NCBI RefSeq assembly: GCF_004799755.1 | Contig: NZ_SLUB01000042.1 | Coordinates: forward strand, 1 to 38,487 | From: Bacillus timonensis | GTDB taxonomy: Bacteria > Bacillota > Bacilli > Bacillales > Bacillaceae_L | DNA: 38,487 nucleotides | Direction of reading: 5' to 3' | Part shown: in pieces, positions 1 to 8,099 of the stretch | How the letters are laid out: each line of letters opens with the position of its first letter | Position numbering within the stretch: position 1 is the stretch's first letter | Program-made: the position numbers and the translations under genes | Notes under the pieces: model-generated | Databases searched by the model: none | What the model was told of the DNA's origin: nothing | The model's input: the letters and a program-made list of their open reading frames with translations, nothing else

Positions 1-122
1 GCATACATAACATCTGAGATGATAAATGGAAAAAATGGCACTGCAAAAGGAATTGATACTGCAATAATGACAGCTAAAGAACCAAAAATATGTTTTTTCT
101 CATAATTTCTAGATAACTCCAT
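1..122 (-). CDS. N-terminal fragment of an unidentified membrane protein
   Basis: The gene runs off the left edge; only about 40 codons are visible. It starts with ATG at 120-122 and has a GGAGGGG ribosome binding site a few bases upstream (about 126-132). The visible peptide has a short charged N-terminus (MELSRNYEKKH) followed by a long hydrophobic stretch rich in Ile, Val, Ala and Phe, consistent with a first transmembrane helix. It is too short to assign to a family. The start and strand are well supported by the ribosome binding site; the function is unknown. Confidence 0.5.
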   Translation of the reverse strand, partial: MELSRNYEKKHIFGSLAVIIAVSIPFAVPFFPFIISDVMY

Positions 123-217
123 TTTTACCCCTCCAATTATACATTTCAATTAATTAATACGACCAAAATATGGAAAAGTTTCAAAAAAATAATTTTATTC
201 AGAATTTCTTAACCTAT

Positions 218-249
218 AAAAAAGGCACAGATAATTAATTATCTGTGCC
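218..249 (-). terminator. Intrinsic terminator downstream of the SDR gene
   Basis: A perfect inverted repeat (arms GGCACAGATAA / TTATCTGTGCC, 224-249) is followed on the minus strand by a T6 run. It lies about 150 bp beyond the stop of the dehydrogenase gene and probably ends that transcript. The 147 bp between the stop and the hairpin show no further gene. Confidence 0.75.
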
Positions 250-396
250 GCTTTATTTTAATACCCGATTTATACACTATTTTATAAGCTAATACCATTG
301 ACAATTTAGTAGTTATTTTTACTATTCCCTCCCTTAACCGAACGGGTTAATTTGACCGGATGCCCCTTCTTTTTTATCTATACTAATATATATCGA

Positions 397-1134
397 TTAT
401 TGTGCAGTATACCCACCATCAACAATTAAGCTGTTTCCTGTCATGAATGAAGAATCGTCACTAGCAAGGAATAACACAGCTTTCGCCATTTCTTCTGCTT
501 GTCCAAGACGCTTCAATGGAGTCATACTACGCAATACTTCTTTGCTTTCTTCAGGAATGATTGGAGTATCAATGAATCCTGGGCATAACGCATTCACACG
601 AATGTTTTGTTCTGCATATTCAAGTGCAAGGGAACGAGTTAAGTTCACTACGCCACCTTTTGCTGCGTTATAGGCTGCTGAACCTGGTGATCCAACCCAA
701 CCGTACATGGAAGCTGTGTTCACGATTACGCCACCATCTGCTTTTAAAAATTCACGAATGGCTTCGCGTGCTACTAAGAAAACGCCGTCTAAGTCTACAT
801 TTACTGTATTTCTCCACTCAGAGTATTCTAATTCATGTGATGGTTGAACACGACCAATACCTGCGTTGTTGAATACAACATCCACTTTACCGAACGCCTC
901 AATGGTTTGTTTATAAATGTTTGCCACATCTTCTTCACTTGTAATATTTGCTTTTACAAATAAAGCCTCTTTATTTAGCGCTTTCAATTCTGCTTCAAAA
1001 GCTTTACCTTTTTCTTCATTTAAGTCTACAAGAACAACCTTTGCTCCTTCTTCAACGAATAAACGAGCTGTTGCTGCTCCAATTCCTGAAGCTCCACCAG
1101 TTATGATCGCTACTTTATCTTGTAATTTCCCCAT
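397..1134 (-). CDS. Short-chain dehydrogenase/reductase (SDR family)
   Basis: A 245-residue classical SDR, an NAD(P)-dependent cytosolic oxidoreductase. Visible hallmarks are the N-terminal dinucleotide motif TGGASGIG, the NNAG motif after the fourth strand, a catalytic Ser in NTASMYG and the YxxxK pair in SAAYNAAKGG. The end of the protein is family-typical (FMTGNSLIVDGGYTAQ). I place the start at ATG 1134 because AAGGGGAGGA sits just upstream; the open frame continues 15 codons further but with no ribosome binding site. The gene is divergent from a TetR regulator, which probably controls it. The fold is certain; the substrate is not. Glucose 1-dehydrogenase-like or 3-oxoacyl-ACP reductase-like activity are both possible. 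Confidence 0.93.
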   Translation of the reverse strand: MGKLQDKVAIITGGASGIGAATARLFVEEGAKVVLVDLNEEKGKAFEAELKALNKEALFVKANITSEEDVANIYKQTIEAFGKVDVVFNNAGIGRVQPSHELEYSEWRNTVNVDLDGVFLVAREAIREFLKADGGVIVNTASMYGWVGSPGSAAYNAAKGGVVNLTRSLALEYAEQNIRVNALCPGFIDTPIIPEESKEVLRSMTPLKRLGQAEEMAKAVLFLASDDSSFMTGNSLIVDGGYTAQ

Positions 1135-1260
1135 TATAAATCCTCCCCTTAATATATAATATGGATATAGTGTTACCATGCAAATGGCATTGTCACCATT
1201 TGTTCACAATTTCATTCTACTATTTTGATATTCTTTAACAATCATCAAAAAAAATCAAAA

Positions 1261-1277
1261 TGTCTATATAATCGACA
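1261..1277. promoter_or_regulatory. Candidate TetR operator overlapping a TATAAT -10 box
   Basis: A near-perfect 17-bp palindrome, TGTCTATATAATCGACA, lies in the divergent intergenic region. A consensus -10 hexamer TATAAT (1267-1272) sits inside it, oriented toward the TetR gene. A repressor bound here would block that promoter, so autoregulation is the natural reading. No convincing -35 is visible upstream. Whether the same site also controls the SDR gene is inferred from its central position. Confidence 0.5.
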
Positions 1278-1313
1278 CTTTTAATAGAAATGTCTTTTTG
1301 GGGAGGTTTTTAA

Positions 1314-1916
1314 ATGAATGATGAAGTAGATACCCTATCGAAACGTCGTAATCGAACAAAAGAACATCTTAAGCTCGCCCTCATCGACCTTATCAAAGAA
1401 AAGGGCTATCATTCCATTTCTGTAAAGGACATCGTGAACAAAGCTTCCTATAACCGCAGCACCTTCTATGTTCACTACCAGGATAAAATTGATTTAGCCG
1501 AGGACTTGCTAGATTCCATGATGACTGGATTGTGGAATTCTGTTGGAAAACCATATAGACCAGGACAAAAAGTATTTACATCAAAGATTGGTAAGCCATC
1601 TTTTCATATCGTTTCCTACATTGATGAGCATCGGAACTTTTTTGAGCTAATTAAATATGAGGACACATTGCCAGGATTACATACAAGTTTTCCACAAACC
1701 ATTTTAAAAATTTATCAGGAAAAATTCATCTTTGAAACGATCAACAATATTCCTGTCAACATGGACTATTTTAAACGGTACACAGCCTATGGCTTTTACG
1801 GGCTAATCCAAAATTGGATTACTAATGGTTTCAAGGAGTCACAGGAGGAGTTTATTGAGGAAGTCATTGAATTAACAAAAACCCATATATACTCATTTAA
1901 ATATACGGGCAATTAA
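1314..1916 (+). CDS. TetR/AcrR family transcriptional regulator
   Basis: A 200-residue one-component repressor. Residues about 12-58 form the TetR DNA-binding domain, with the typical ending of the recognition helix region (ASYNRSTFYVHYQDKIDLAEDLL). The C-terminal 140 residues would form the helical ligand-binding and dimerisation domain, which is not conserved enough to name a ligand. A GGGGAGG site lies 7-8 bases before ATG 1314. The gene is divergent from an SDR gene with a palindrome over its own -10 box, so it probably represses both itself and the dehydrogenase. The SDR/TetR pairing suggests the inducer is a substrate of the enzyme, which is inference. Confidence 0.92.
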   Translation: MNDEVDTLSKRRNRTKEHLKLALIDLIKEKGYHSISVKDIVNKASYNRSTFYVHYQDKIDLAEDLLDSMMTGLWNSVGKPYRPGQKVFTSKIGKPSFHIVSYIDEHRNFFELIKYEDTLPGLHTSFPQTILKIYQEKFIFETINNIPVNMDYFKRYTAYGFYGLIQNWITNGFKESQEEFIEEVIELTKTHIYSFKYTGN

Positions 1917-1952
1917 ATAGGGCGTGTTCTTTCTATCTTTTAGCATGAAATT

Positions 1953-1991
1953 AATAAGGGAAAGTAGGTTAAACCCATTCTTTCCCTTATT
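1953..1991. terminator. Hairpin between convergent genes
   Basis: A 12-bp perfect stem (AATAAGGGAAAG / CTTTCCCTTATT) with a 15-base loop lies between the TetR gene and the convergent surface-protein gene. It has no clear T-run on either strand, so it is a weaker terminator than others in the window but well placed to serve both genes. Confidence 0.55.
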
Positions 1992-2002
1992 CTATAAATA
2001 GA

Positions 2003-4054
2003 TTACTTTTCCATTACTAAGTGTCTTCTTTTTGTAAAGATGAACACTATAACTCCAGACATGAACAAAGAAGCCCCGATTAAAAGCAAATTGTAATAAT
2101 TAGTTGCGGTTTTAGGTAATTTACCTTTTGATGTATTTTTCTTTGTATCCTTTTTACCATCATCTTTCGGTCCTTTTGATGGATCTTTGGCAACAGGAGG
2201 CGGTGTCCCACCGTCATCCTCTGGATTGTCTACAGGATCTTTAGTAACAGGAGGTGTTTGTTTTTCTACTTGGGCAAACACACCATAGTTTGAAAAATGT
2301 GTTACATCTAAGCTAATTGCATGTAACTCCTTATTCTTTTCACCTTGCTGAATCTCCCATTTACCGTCTACTTCATTAAAATGATAAATAGCAATATTGT
2401 CAGGGGAGTCAGCATCATACCCCATTAGGAGAGTAAACCCTCCTTCATAATCTTCAGATCCCTCTGGGTATTTAAATTTAAAATTCAAAGCATCCCCAAA
2501 GCTTTTTAAATTACTTTCTTCCGCTTTTAAAAGTGTATCTTCACTTGTATTAGTAACCGTCAATTTTGTTCCTTCAGGAAGGTTATCTGGTAATAATAAG
2601 TGTACATTCGTTCCTTTAATTCGGATCAATTCATCTGACTTAACAAGAATCTCTTCCCCTAAATCAATTTCTTGTTCATTGGGTGTAGGTTCAGTCACAA
2701 CAGGAAATGCTACATTTATTTGAGCCATGAATGCATTAGCAAGAGCTCTGTATCCAGCTTCACTAGGATGAATATTTGTTGGGTTTGGAAGATACTTTAA
2801 ATGGTTTCCTTCGAACAACTTGGCAACAGGTACGAATGTCGCACCTAATTTAGTGGTAGGTACTTCGATTGCCTCATTTAAATTATCGAGCATCTGCTTT
2901 GTCATGCTTTCTTGTACTTCACTTGATAAATATGGTAAGGCATTATAATAACCCATGACGTAAATCTTGGCTGTTGGGTTTACTGCCCTGATAGCACCTA
3001 AGGTTTTCCCTGTGTTCACACCAATATTTTCGATGATTCCTGGAATTTCTGCTAATTTTGCTAATGCAGCTGCAGTAGTTTTTACTTTAAGTTGTGCTGC
3101 TTCAGACTTCGCCTTTGCTTCATTATACGTAATTACTGCTAGTTTAGTTGATTCAACTTTTGTCTTTGCAGAATTTGCTGCTACACTTGCTTCATTTGCT
3201 TTTGTTTTAACACTTAAGATATTTGGAATTGGTACAATTGCATTAATAGGTTCAATCATTGTTATATTCGTCACTACTATGTTTAATTTTTCGGCCACTT
3301 CCTCTAAATGCCTAACTGAGGATTCTAATTTGACAACCACTTCTTGAGTATTTGTATCAAATGCTGCCCTTGCAGCATTTACATCTGCTTCTGCTTTACC
3401 TACACTGTCTTTTGCAACTGGAATAAGATTAAGTGTAGCATCTAGCAAAGCTCCCTTCTCTGGATCGGATACTAGTAAATCCCTTAACACGAAAATTTCT
3501 AAGTCCGCAGAAGTTACAGCTTCTTCAACCTTCTCAACAGCAGTTTTCGTTTCCTCTATTAATAGTTCACTAATCTCCTTAGAAGCACCATTTTTCGCAC
3601 TTGCTGCTACTCCTGCAGCCACTCCTGCTTCTTGTTGTAATTCCGCTAATTTTTCTAGAGTTAAATCAGAAAGATTAACACCAGAATCTAGTATTGGTTT
3701 GAGCCCAGCTAAAATATCATTCGCACCAGCGCTAATCGTAATAATATCAGCATCTGCTAATTCATCGATTCCAGATAATCTAGCTAAAACGTCCCCTGAC
3801 GTTGCTCCAGGTACACCCTTATTATGTACATTTACCTCGTATCCGTTATTCTTAAGATCACTCTTTATCATTTCAACATACCCATATCCGAGTGTACCAT
3901 CAGATAACACACCCGCAGCCAATGAATCACCTAGCGCAACGTAATTAATTGTATTTGTATTTTTCCCTTCTGCTTGTACGGATAATGGTGAAAATGCAAG
4001 CATGACCACGAGCATAATCAGTAATGAACGTGATCGTCTCATTAATTTCTGCAA
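2003..4054 (-). CDS. LPXTG-anchored SGNH/GDSL hydrolase with coiled-coil insertion
   Basis: A 683-residue secreted, wall-anchored protein. It begins with a signal peptide (positive RRSR, hydrophobic core, VQA cleavage near residue 28). SGNH block I is ALGDSLAAG near residue 42 and block III is SAGAND near residue 110. The terminal His block is NIHPSEAGY near residue 435, with Thr rather than Asp three residues before the His. An Ala/Glu/Lys/Val-rich, probably coiled-coil segment of about 200 residues separates blocks III and V. A beta-rich domain ending THFSNYGVFAQV follows, then a Pro/Asp/Lys linker, the sortase signal LPKTA, a hydrophobic helix and an RR-containing tail. The start is TTG at 4054, with GGAAGG about 12 bases upstream. 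It is probably an esterase or lipase-type enzyme displayed on the cell wall; substrate unknown. Confidence 0.88.
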   Translation of the reverse strand: MQKLMRRSRSLLIMLVVMLAFSPLSVQAEGKNTNTINYVALGDSLAAGVLSDGTLGYGYVEMIKSDLKNNGYEVNVHNKGVPGATSGDVLARLSGIDELADADIITISAGANDILAGLKPILDSGVNLSDLTLEKLAELQQEAGVAAGVAASAKNGASKEISELLIEETKTAVEKVEEAVTSADLEIFVLRDLLVSDPEKGALLDATLNLIPVAKDSVGKAEADVNAARAAFDTNTQEVVVKLESSVRHLEEVAEKLNIVVTNITMIEPINAIVPIPNILSVKTKANEASVAANSAKTKVESTKLAVITYNEAKAKSEAAQLKVKTTAAALAKLAEIPGIIENIGVNTGKTLGAIRAVNPTAKIYVMGYYNALPYLSSEVQESMTKQMLDNLNEAIEVPTTKLGATFVPVAKLFEGNHLKYLPNPTNIHPSEAGYRALANAFMAQINVAFPVVTEPTPNEQEIDLGEEILVKSDELIRIKGTNVHLLLPDNLPEGTKLTVTNTSEDTLLKAEESNLKSFGDALNFKFKYPEGSEDYEGGFTLLMGYDADSPDNIAIYHFNEVDGKWEIQQGEKNKELHAISLDVTHFSNYGVFAQVEKQTPPVTKDPVDNPEDDGGTPPPVAKDPSKGPKDDGKKDTKKNTSKGKLPKTATNYYNLLLIGASLFMSGVIVFIFTKRRHLVMEK

Positions 4055-4070
4055 CTTAAATCTAATCCTT

Positions 4071-4257
4071 CCCTTTTCTCTTTTTTCCCTCCACCTTACT
4101 TTTACAAATAGAAAGATTAGTTGATGTTCTTAATATAGAAACAATCTCCCCTTTCCGTTCTTTATATAAGTTTAACAGATATTAATTCCATTTCAATATA
4201 ATTATGTGAATTTTTTTATTTTTACAATATCATCTTCTAAACATATTTTTTCCATGA
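4071..4257 (-). promoter_or_regulatory. AT-rich leader and likely promoter region of the SGNH gene
   Basis: No gene is seen here. On the minus strand a possible sigma-A promoter is TTGAAA (4191-4196) with 16 bp to TAAACT (4169-4174). The leader then carries purine-rich GGTGGAGGGA and GGGAAGGA tracts before the TTG start. The promoter match is only moderate. Confidence 0.3.
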
Positions 4258-4318
4258 AAAAACACCTCCGAATTGTTAATACCTTGAAAAGGTTTCTAAA
4301 ACTATCAGAGGTGTGTTT
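4252..4318 (-). terminator. Branched intrinsic terminator after the UDG-family gene
   Basis: On the minus strand the outer arms ACACCTC / GAGGTGT enclose an inner hairpin (ACCTT ttc AAGGT) and are followed by TTTTTT. It sits 50 bp beyond the stop of the UDG-family gene. The two-level stem is longer than most terminators nearby. Confidence 0.75.
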
Positions 4319-4368
4319 ATATAGGCTATTGTTTGTATGTTAGTACTTGATCTGAACCCGTCCCTTTT

Positions 4369-4944
4369 TTAAATCTTTTTTTGAAGCTCTGACGCAACCA
4401 ATTGCATATCTTCAAGAAGAAGTGGATACAAATTTGGTCTTCTTCTCGCCGCGAGTGGGTGGTATGCGACAGTTGTTTGATAACCATTCATCTGATAGAA
4501 ATTCCCCCTTAATCCTTTAACCTCAAGCTCTGGATTTCCGAAAAAAGACTGAACGGCAACATTACCCAAACATAAAATGAGCTTAGGCTTTTGTTCTTCA
4601 AGCTGTGCATATAGATGATTGATGCAAATTTTGCGTGTCTTCTCCTTATCATAGCCACATTTGGGCTGTCTTTTTAAAATATACGTAACATAAATCTGCT
4701 CTTTATCTATCCCTGCTTCATAAGCTGCTTTCTGTAAGGTCTGCCTTGTTCCACAAATCATCGGATTACCTTCTCGATCTTCACGTGCGCCCGGATTATC
4801 CAATATTATCATGATCGGTGCTTTCGGATTTCCCTCACCCCATATCATTCTTGACCCCTGCTGATACAAGCCGCATTCCTTACAATCCTTTTGGTCATCA
4901 GGCGTTGAATCCTCCCGCCACATAACTGGACAAAATGAATTCAC
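4369..4944 (-). CDS. Uracil-DNA glycosylase superfamily protein, divergent
   Basis: A 191-residue protein of the uracil-DNA glycosylase fold, closest in layout to the iron-sulfur family 4 enzymes that excise uracil from DNA. Four cysteines could bind a cluster: the pair in CKECG near the N-terminus and the pair C-x10-C in KCGYDKEKTRKIC. The C-terminal HP motif is AYHPLAARRRP. The usual active-site motif GEAPG or GEGPG is here LDNPGARED, and the second cysteine pair is spaced more closely than in family 4, so activity may differ. I choose GTG 4944 as start because AAGGAG (4955-4960) lies 10 bases upstream; upstream in-frame codons have no ribosome binding site. It appears monocistronic, between two terminators. 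Confidence 0.78.
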   Translation of the reverse strand: MNSFCPVMWREDSTPDDQKDCKECGLYQQGSRMIWGEGNPKAPIMIILDNPGAREDREGNPMICGTRQTLQKAAYEAGIDKEQIYVTYILKRQPKCGYDKEKTRKICINHLYAQLEEQKPKLILCLGNVAVQSFFGNPELEVKGLRGNFYQMNGYQTTVAYHPLAARRRPNLYPLLLEDMQLVASELQKKI

Positions 4945-5094
4945 TATCTTCACACTCCTTGACGTTAGGATAACCAAATCTGGAATATGAAAATCTGAAA
5001 TGTTTTACTGACGTTATAACCTTCTCACTCACGGTGGACTCAACTCTACTTCTTAGCCTTCCCTCTGACCAAATCCAGTTAAAATCATTAGACA

Positions 5095-5131
5095 CAAAAA
5101 AAGCCACTTGCTTGTAATTTAAGCAAGTGAC
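5095..5131 (-). terminator. Intrinsic terminator after DUF1646 gene
   Basis: On the minus strand CACTTGCTT / AAGCAAGTG forms a strong stem followed by GGC and a T7 run, starting about 15 bases after the stop of the membrane-protein gene. Confidence 0.85.
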
Positions 5132-5145
5132 CTTCTTCCTTTTCT

Positions 5146-6162
5146 CTACCCCATGATTAACAAATAAATAAAGAACACAACCATTACAACTAAACCAAAT
5201 GGAGCACCAAATTTTGCCCATTCTTTACTTGTAATTCCAAGTTTGTTTGCTGAAATTATGTTTGGTATGTTTCCTGGGATAAGCATTCCACCACTAATGA
5301 TTAATCCTAGTAGCAAGAAGCGAATCGTTTCTGTACTCATCGATGAACTAATTTCGGCGGCCGCTAATGTCGCATTATCAAGAACGGCTGAAATCATATT
5401 GATCCAGTATAAAGCCCCTGGTTGTAAATGCAGTAAATACTGATTGACTAATGGTTCATAACCTGCGCCTAGTAATGTTAAACCCATTACGAATAGGTAA
5501 ATTTTAAAAGAACGAATGACAATCTCAGAGTAGCTTTCCGCTTGGTTGTCCCCTCCTAAGCCACCATCACCTTCAATTGGTTTTAAGGTAAAGAACGCTA
5601 CTACTCCTATCGCAAGAACGGCAACAATAACTTCAACACCAATCAACTGAAAGAGATAAAAGAAATTTTCATTTAATTTGTTTGTAGTTATCGTGGATAA
5701 TGGTTCCCCCACTGGTGTAAGCACGGCTCCTAATCCAATTGAAAAACACGCTAAGATTACTGCTCTAATTTCAGTCTTACGATCTAAACTTAAGATACTT
5801 ACAATTGATACAAGTACAATTGCAGCAATAATGGCAGTAATGACACTAGACAATAATCCTAAGATGACAATAATGATTGCAAGAAATAGACGAGTGTCCA
5901 TTTTGTGACTTACTTTTAAGATGGCTCCTTCAATCGGTTTCTTCAACCATTTGAATAACAAGCCCGCAATAAGGACAGCTAGCGTAATGAAAATTGGGTC
6001 TTTTAAGGCATGAACAAATAATTCCCCGTTAAAGACTCCACTTACGAGTGCCGCTAGAAAGCCCATGACAAATAAAAAGGGTTCTAAGTTTCGTTCTATT
6101 GGTTTTACAACGAAAGGTAAGAATAGAACAAGTAGTAAAATGATAATAAGTCCAGCAGTCAT
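5146..6162 (-). CDS. DUF1646 family membrane transporter-like protein
   Basis: A 338-residue polytopic membrane protein with roughly ten hydrophobic segments and almost no soluble domain. Its sequence (GLGAVLTPVGEPLSTITTNKL, and SGGMLIPGNIPNIISANKLG near the C-terminus) resembles the DUF1646 family, which is distantly related to ion and anion transporters with paired helical hairpins. The repeated TPxGEP / PGNIPN motifs probably line the substrate site. ATG 6162 has a GGGGG tract 8-9 bases upstream. Its promoter region carries a palindrome (6219-6232) almost identical to one upstream of the divergent purine-type permease. The two transporters may therefore be co-regulated and handle related solutes, which is inference. 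No biochemical function can be given. Confidence 0.75.
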   Translation of the reverse strand: MTAGLIIILLLVLFLPFVVKPIERNLEPFLFVMGFLAALVSGVFNGELFVHALKDPIFITLAVLIAGLLFKWLKKPIEGAILKVSHKMDTRLFLAIIIVILGLLSSVITAIIAAIVLVSIVSILSLDRKTEIRAVILACFSIGLGAVLTPVGEPLSTITTNKLNENFFYLFQLIGVEVIVAVLAIGVVAFFTLKPIEGDGGLGGDNQAESYSEIVIRSFKIYLFVMGLTLLGAGYEPLVNQYLLHLQPGALYWINMISAVLDNATLAAAEISSSMSTETIRFLLLGLIISGGMLIPGNIPNIISANKLGITSKEWAKFGAPFGLVVMVVFFIYLLIMG

Positions 6163-6218
6163 AGTTTTTTTCCCCCAATTCCAGTGTGTCGCGACTACTA
6201 TTTAATAGTATTTATATC

Positions 6219-6232
6219 GTGAAATGATTCAC
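6219..6232. promoter_or_regulatory. Palindromic operator candidate, copy 1 (DUF1646 side)
   Basis: GTGAAATGATTCAC, with arms GTGAA / TTCAC. On the minus strand it is followed two bases later by TATAAA (6211-6216), a plausible -10 box, so the palindrome would occupy the promoter spacer of the DUF1646 gene. The same palindrome with one central change occurs at 6619-6632. The surrounding 6163-6659 region (497 bp) has no gene. Confidence 0.6.
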
Positions 6233-6241
6233 ATAATCCGT

Positions 6242-6257
6242 TTGATAACGTTATCTC
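6242..6257. promoter_or_regulatory. Possible cre (CcpA) site
   Basis: TTGATAACGTTATCTC contains the 12-bp perfect palindrome GATAACGTTATC and matches 14 of 16 positions of the B. subtilis cre consensus WTGNNARCGNWWWCAW. It lies just upstream of the putative DUF1646 promoter. This is a pattern match only. Confidence 0.3.
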
Positions 6258-6616
6258 GACTCTTTTTATTTTAACATACTTTTTAGACGTTACTTCACTA
6301 AAAACTTTCCATGTCCAACTTTTTATATATCATTTCCTACTCTTTTACCAAAATCCGAAAAACTACACTCCCTGTCATGTTAATTTATTCCTTTCATCAT
6401 CAAAATTACGCATATTTAATGTCAATTCGGGTGTATAATTCGGGATTTGGGACTATTTCTAAGAAATAAGTAGATTATGTCTACTAGAAGATCCTTAAAG
6501 AGTCCTTATCACGAAATACGTTAGATTATCGCATTTGATTCCTTTACTTTCTTATTGATATACTTACAATCGGTTAAGCGAACCGTACGTTACTATTTAT
6601 TTTGCAGGATATCTTC

Positions 6617-6634
6617 TTGTGAAATCATTCACAA
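6617..6634. promoter_or_regulatory. Palindromic operator candidate, copy 2 (permease side)
   Basis: TTGTGAAATCATTCACAA has perfect 7-bp arms (TTGTGAA / TTCACAA). It lies 12 bases before the ribosome binding site of the NCS1 permease gene. It shares GTGAAAT-ATTCAC with the site at 6219-6232, differing at one central base. The arrangement fits a dimeric repressor acting on both divergent transcripts; the regulator is not visible in the window. No clear sigma-A promoter could be placed for the permease. Confidence 0.6.
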
Positions 6635-6659
6635 ACAAAATGAAAAAGGAGTTGATAAG

Positions 6660-8060
6660 ATGGGATCTGTTATCCAATCGGAGCAAAATCGCAACGAAGC
6701 GTTGAGTGATGATTATTCCTTGGATAGAGTACCACTTAACAAGAGAAACATGAGTTGGTTAAGTATAACGAATATTACATTCGGAATTGCAACGGCTATT
6801 TTTTATTTTCAAATGGGATCTGTTATGGCCCTTCAGTTTGGTGCTATTAACGCGATCATTTCCGCTATATATGCGATCATCGTTGCCGGTATTCTTGGAA
6901 CTTTCATTGCGTACTTATCAGCCAAGTCTGGTATGAACGTCAATCTATTATCAAGGGGTGGCGGTTTCGGTTACATCGGCGCATCATTAACCTCCATTAT
7001 TTATGCCACAAACTTCATCATGTATTGTGCACTTGAAGGCTTAATTTTAGTTTCCGCAGTCCACGAATTCTTACCTATTATTCCTGAATGGGCTTTAATT
7101 CTATTCTTTGGAACCCTTGTCATTCCATTAAATTGGTTTGGAATCAAGCAATTGGATAAATTACAAAAATGGTCATTACCACTATTTGGCCTCTTTTTAA
7201 TTGCCGCAATTATAGTAGCAGCTATGACACCGTCTTTATACGACGGAAGCTTTTGGTCTTACATGCCAGAAAATGTGCAAGTTGGAGGAACTGCTCTCTT
7301 GCTTTGTATTGGGATGCAGCATGGAATTATGGGATTAACTCCCCTACTAGCATCTGATTACGCACGATTTCTTAAACCTAAGGACACGAAAATTGGAATA
7401 TTTGCGATTGGATTTATTCCACAAATCTTTTGTTTCGGTGTAATGGGAGGCTTGGGTATTTGGTTTGGCGTTCGTCTTGGTGAGCCAAATCCTGGTGTGT
7501 ATATCGTTACTCTTCTAGGTATGTGGGGAGCACTATTTACGATGATTACCCAAGTAAGAATTAATGTTACAAATATTTATAGTGGTTCACTATCACTTTC
7601 AAATTTCTTCGAAAATATTTTTCATTTTAAACCCGGAAGACGCTTTTGGGTCGTTGTAACCGGAGTTTCTGCCATCATTCTAATGCTTACCGATATAGTC
7701 AATCATCTTGGCACAGTTTTGACCTTCCAAGGTGTTTTCCTTTTATCTTGGGCATCTATTTTAGTTACCGATGCTGTTTTTGTTAAGAAAATATTAAAGA
7801 TTGGTCCTCGGTATTATGATGCTAAACAAGAGAACTTATTCAAATGGAATCCCGTCGGTGTTGGGGCACTGTTAATTTCATGCAGTCTTGGTACTGTAGC
7901 TGCACTAGGATTTATGGGAACCTTTTTACAAAGTACGGCAGCATTCTTTGCAAGTATTTTAGCAGCGATCCTAACGATTATTTTGGCGATTGCTACAAAA
8001 GGAAAATATTATGTGAAGAAGGAAGCAACTGATATTAAAAAAGAAGAATACGTCGCTTAA
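6660..8060 (+). CDS. NCS1 family purine/cytosine-type permease
   Basis: A 466-residue integral membrane protein of the nucleobase:cation symporter-1 family, with about twelve hydrophobic segments. Family features are the N-terminal NKRNMSWLSITNITFGIATA, the Gly-rich LSRGGGFGYIGASL and the conserved SDYARFL segment. It probably imports a purine, pyrimidine or hydantoin-like base with a cation; the exact substrate cannot be read. I take ATG 6660 as start because AAGGAG (6646-6651) precedes it; 35 further in-frame upstream codons would cover the palindromic operator. A PucG-like aminotransferase follows after a terminator, and a divergent DUF1646 gene shares the operator motif, suggesting a nucleobase or ureide use cluster. 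Confidence 0.88.
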   Translation: MGSVIQSEQNRNEALSDDYSLDRVPLNKRNMSWLSITNITFGIATAIFYFQMGSVMALQFGAINAIISAIYAIIVAGILGTFIAYLSAKSGMNVNLLSRGGGFGYIGASLTSIIYATNFIMYCALEGLILVSAVHEFLPIIPEWALILFFGTLVIPLNWFGIKQLDKLQKWSLPLFGLFLIAAIIVAAMTPSLYDGSFWSYMPENVQVGGTALLLCIGMQHGIMGLTPLLASDYARFLKPKDTKIGIFAIGFIPQIFCFGVMGGLGIWFGVRLGEPNPGVYIVTLLGMWGALFTMITQVRINVTNIYSGSLSLSNFFENIFHFKPGRRFWVVVTGVSAIILMLTDIVNHLGTVLTFQGVFLLSWASILVTDAVFVKKILKIGPRYYDAKQENLFKWNPVGVGALLISCSLGTVAALGFMGTFLQSTAAFFASILAAILTIILAIATKGKYYVKKEATDIKKEEYVA

Positions 8061-8066
8061 CGTGTT

Positions 8067-8099
8067 AACCCTCTACATTTCATGTGTAGAGGGTTTTTT
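8067..8099 (+). terminator. Intrinsic terminator after the permease
   Basis: Arms AACCCTCTACA / TGTAGAGGGTT with a 7-base loop, then TTTTTTC. It begins six bases after the permease stop and separates that gene from the aminotransferase. Confidence 0.9.

Noticed and set aside
1160-1215. Extra operator pairs ATGCaaatgGCAT and TGTTACC / GGTGACA near the SDR start
   Set aside because: ATGC-GCAT is too short and the longer arms do not form a true inverted repeat when aligned.
4898-5221. 107-codon minus-strand frame between the UDG-family and DUF1646 genes
   Set aside because: It overlaps both real genes in another frame, covers a terminator and has no ribosome binding site or recognisable domain.
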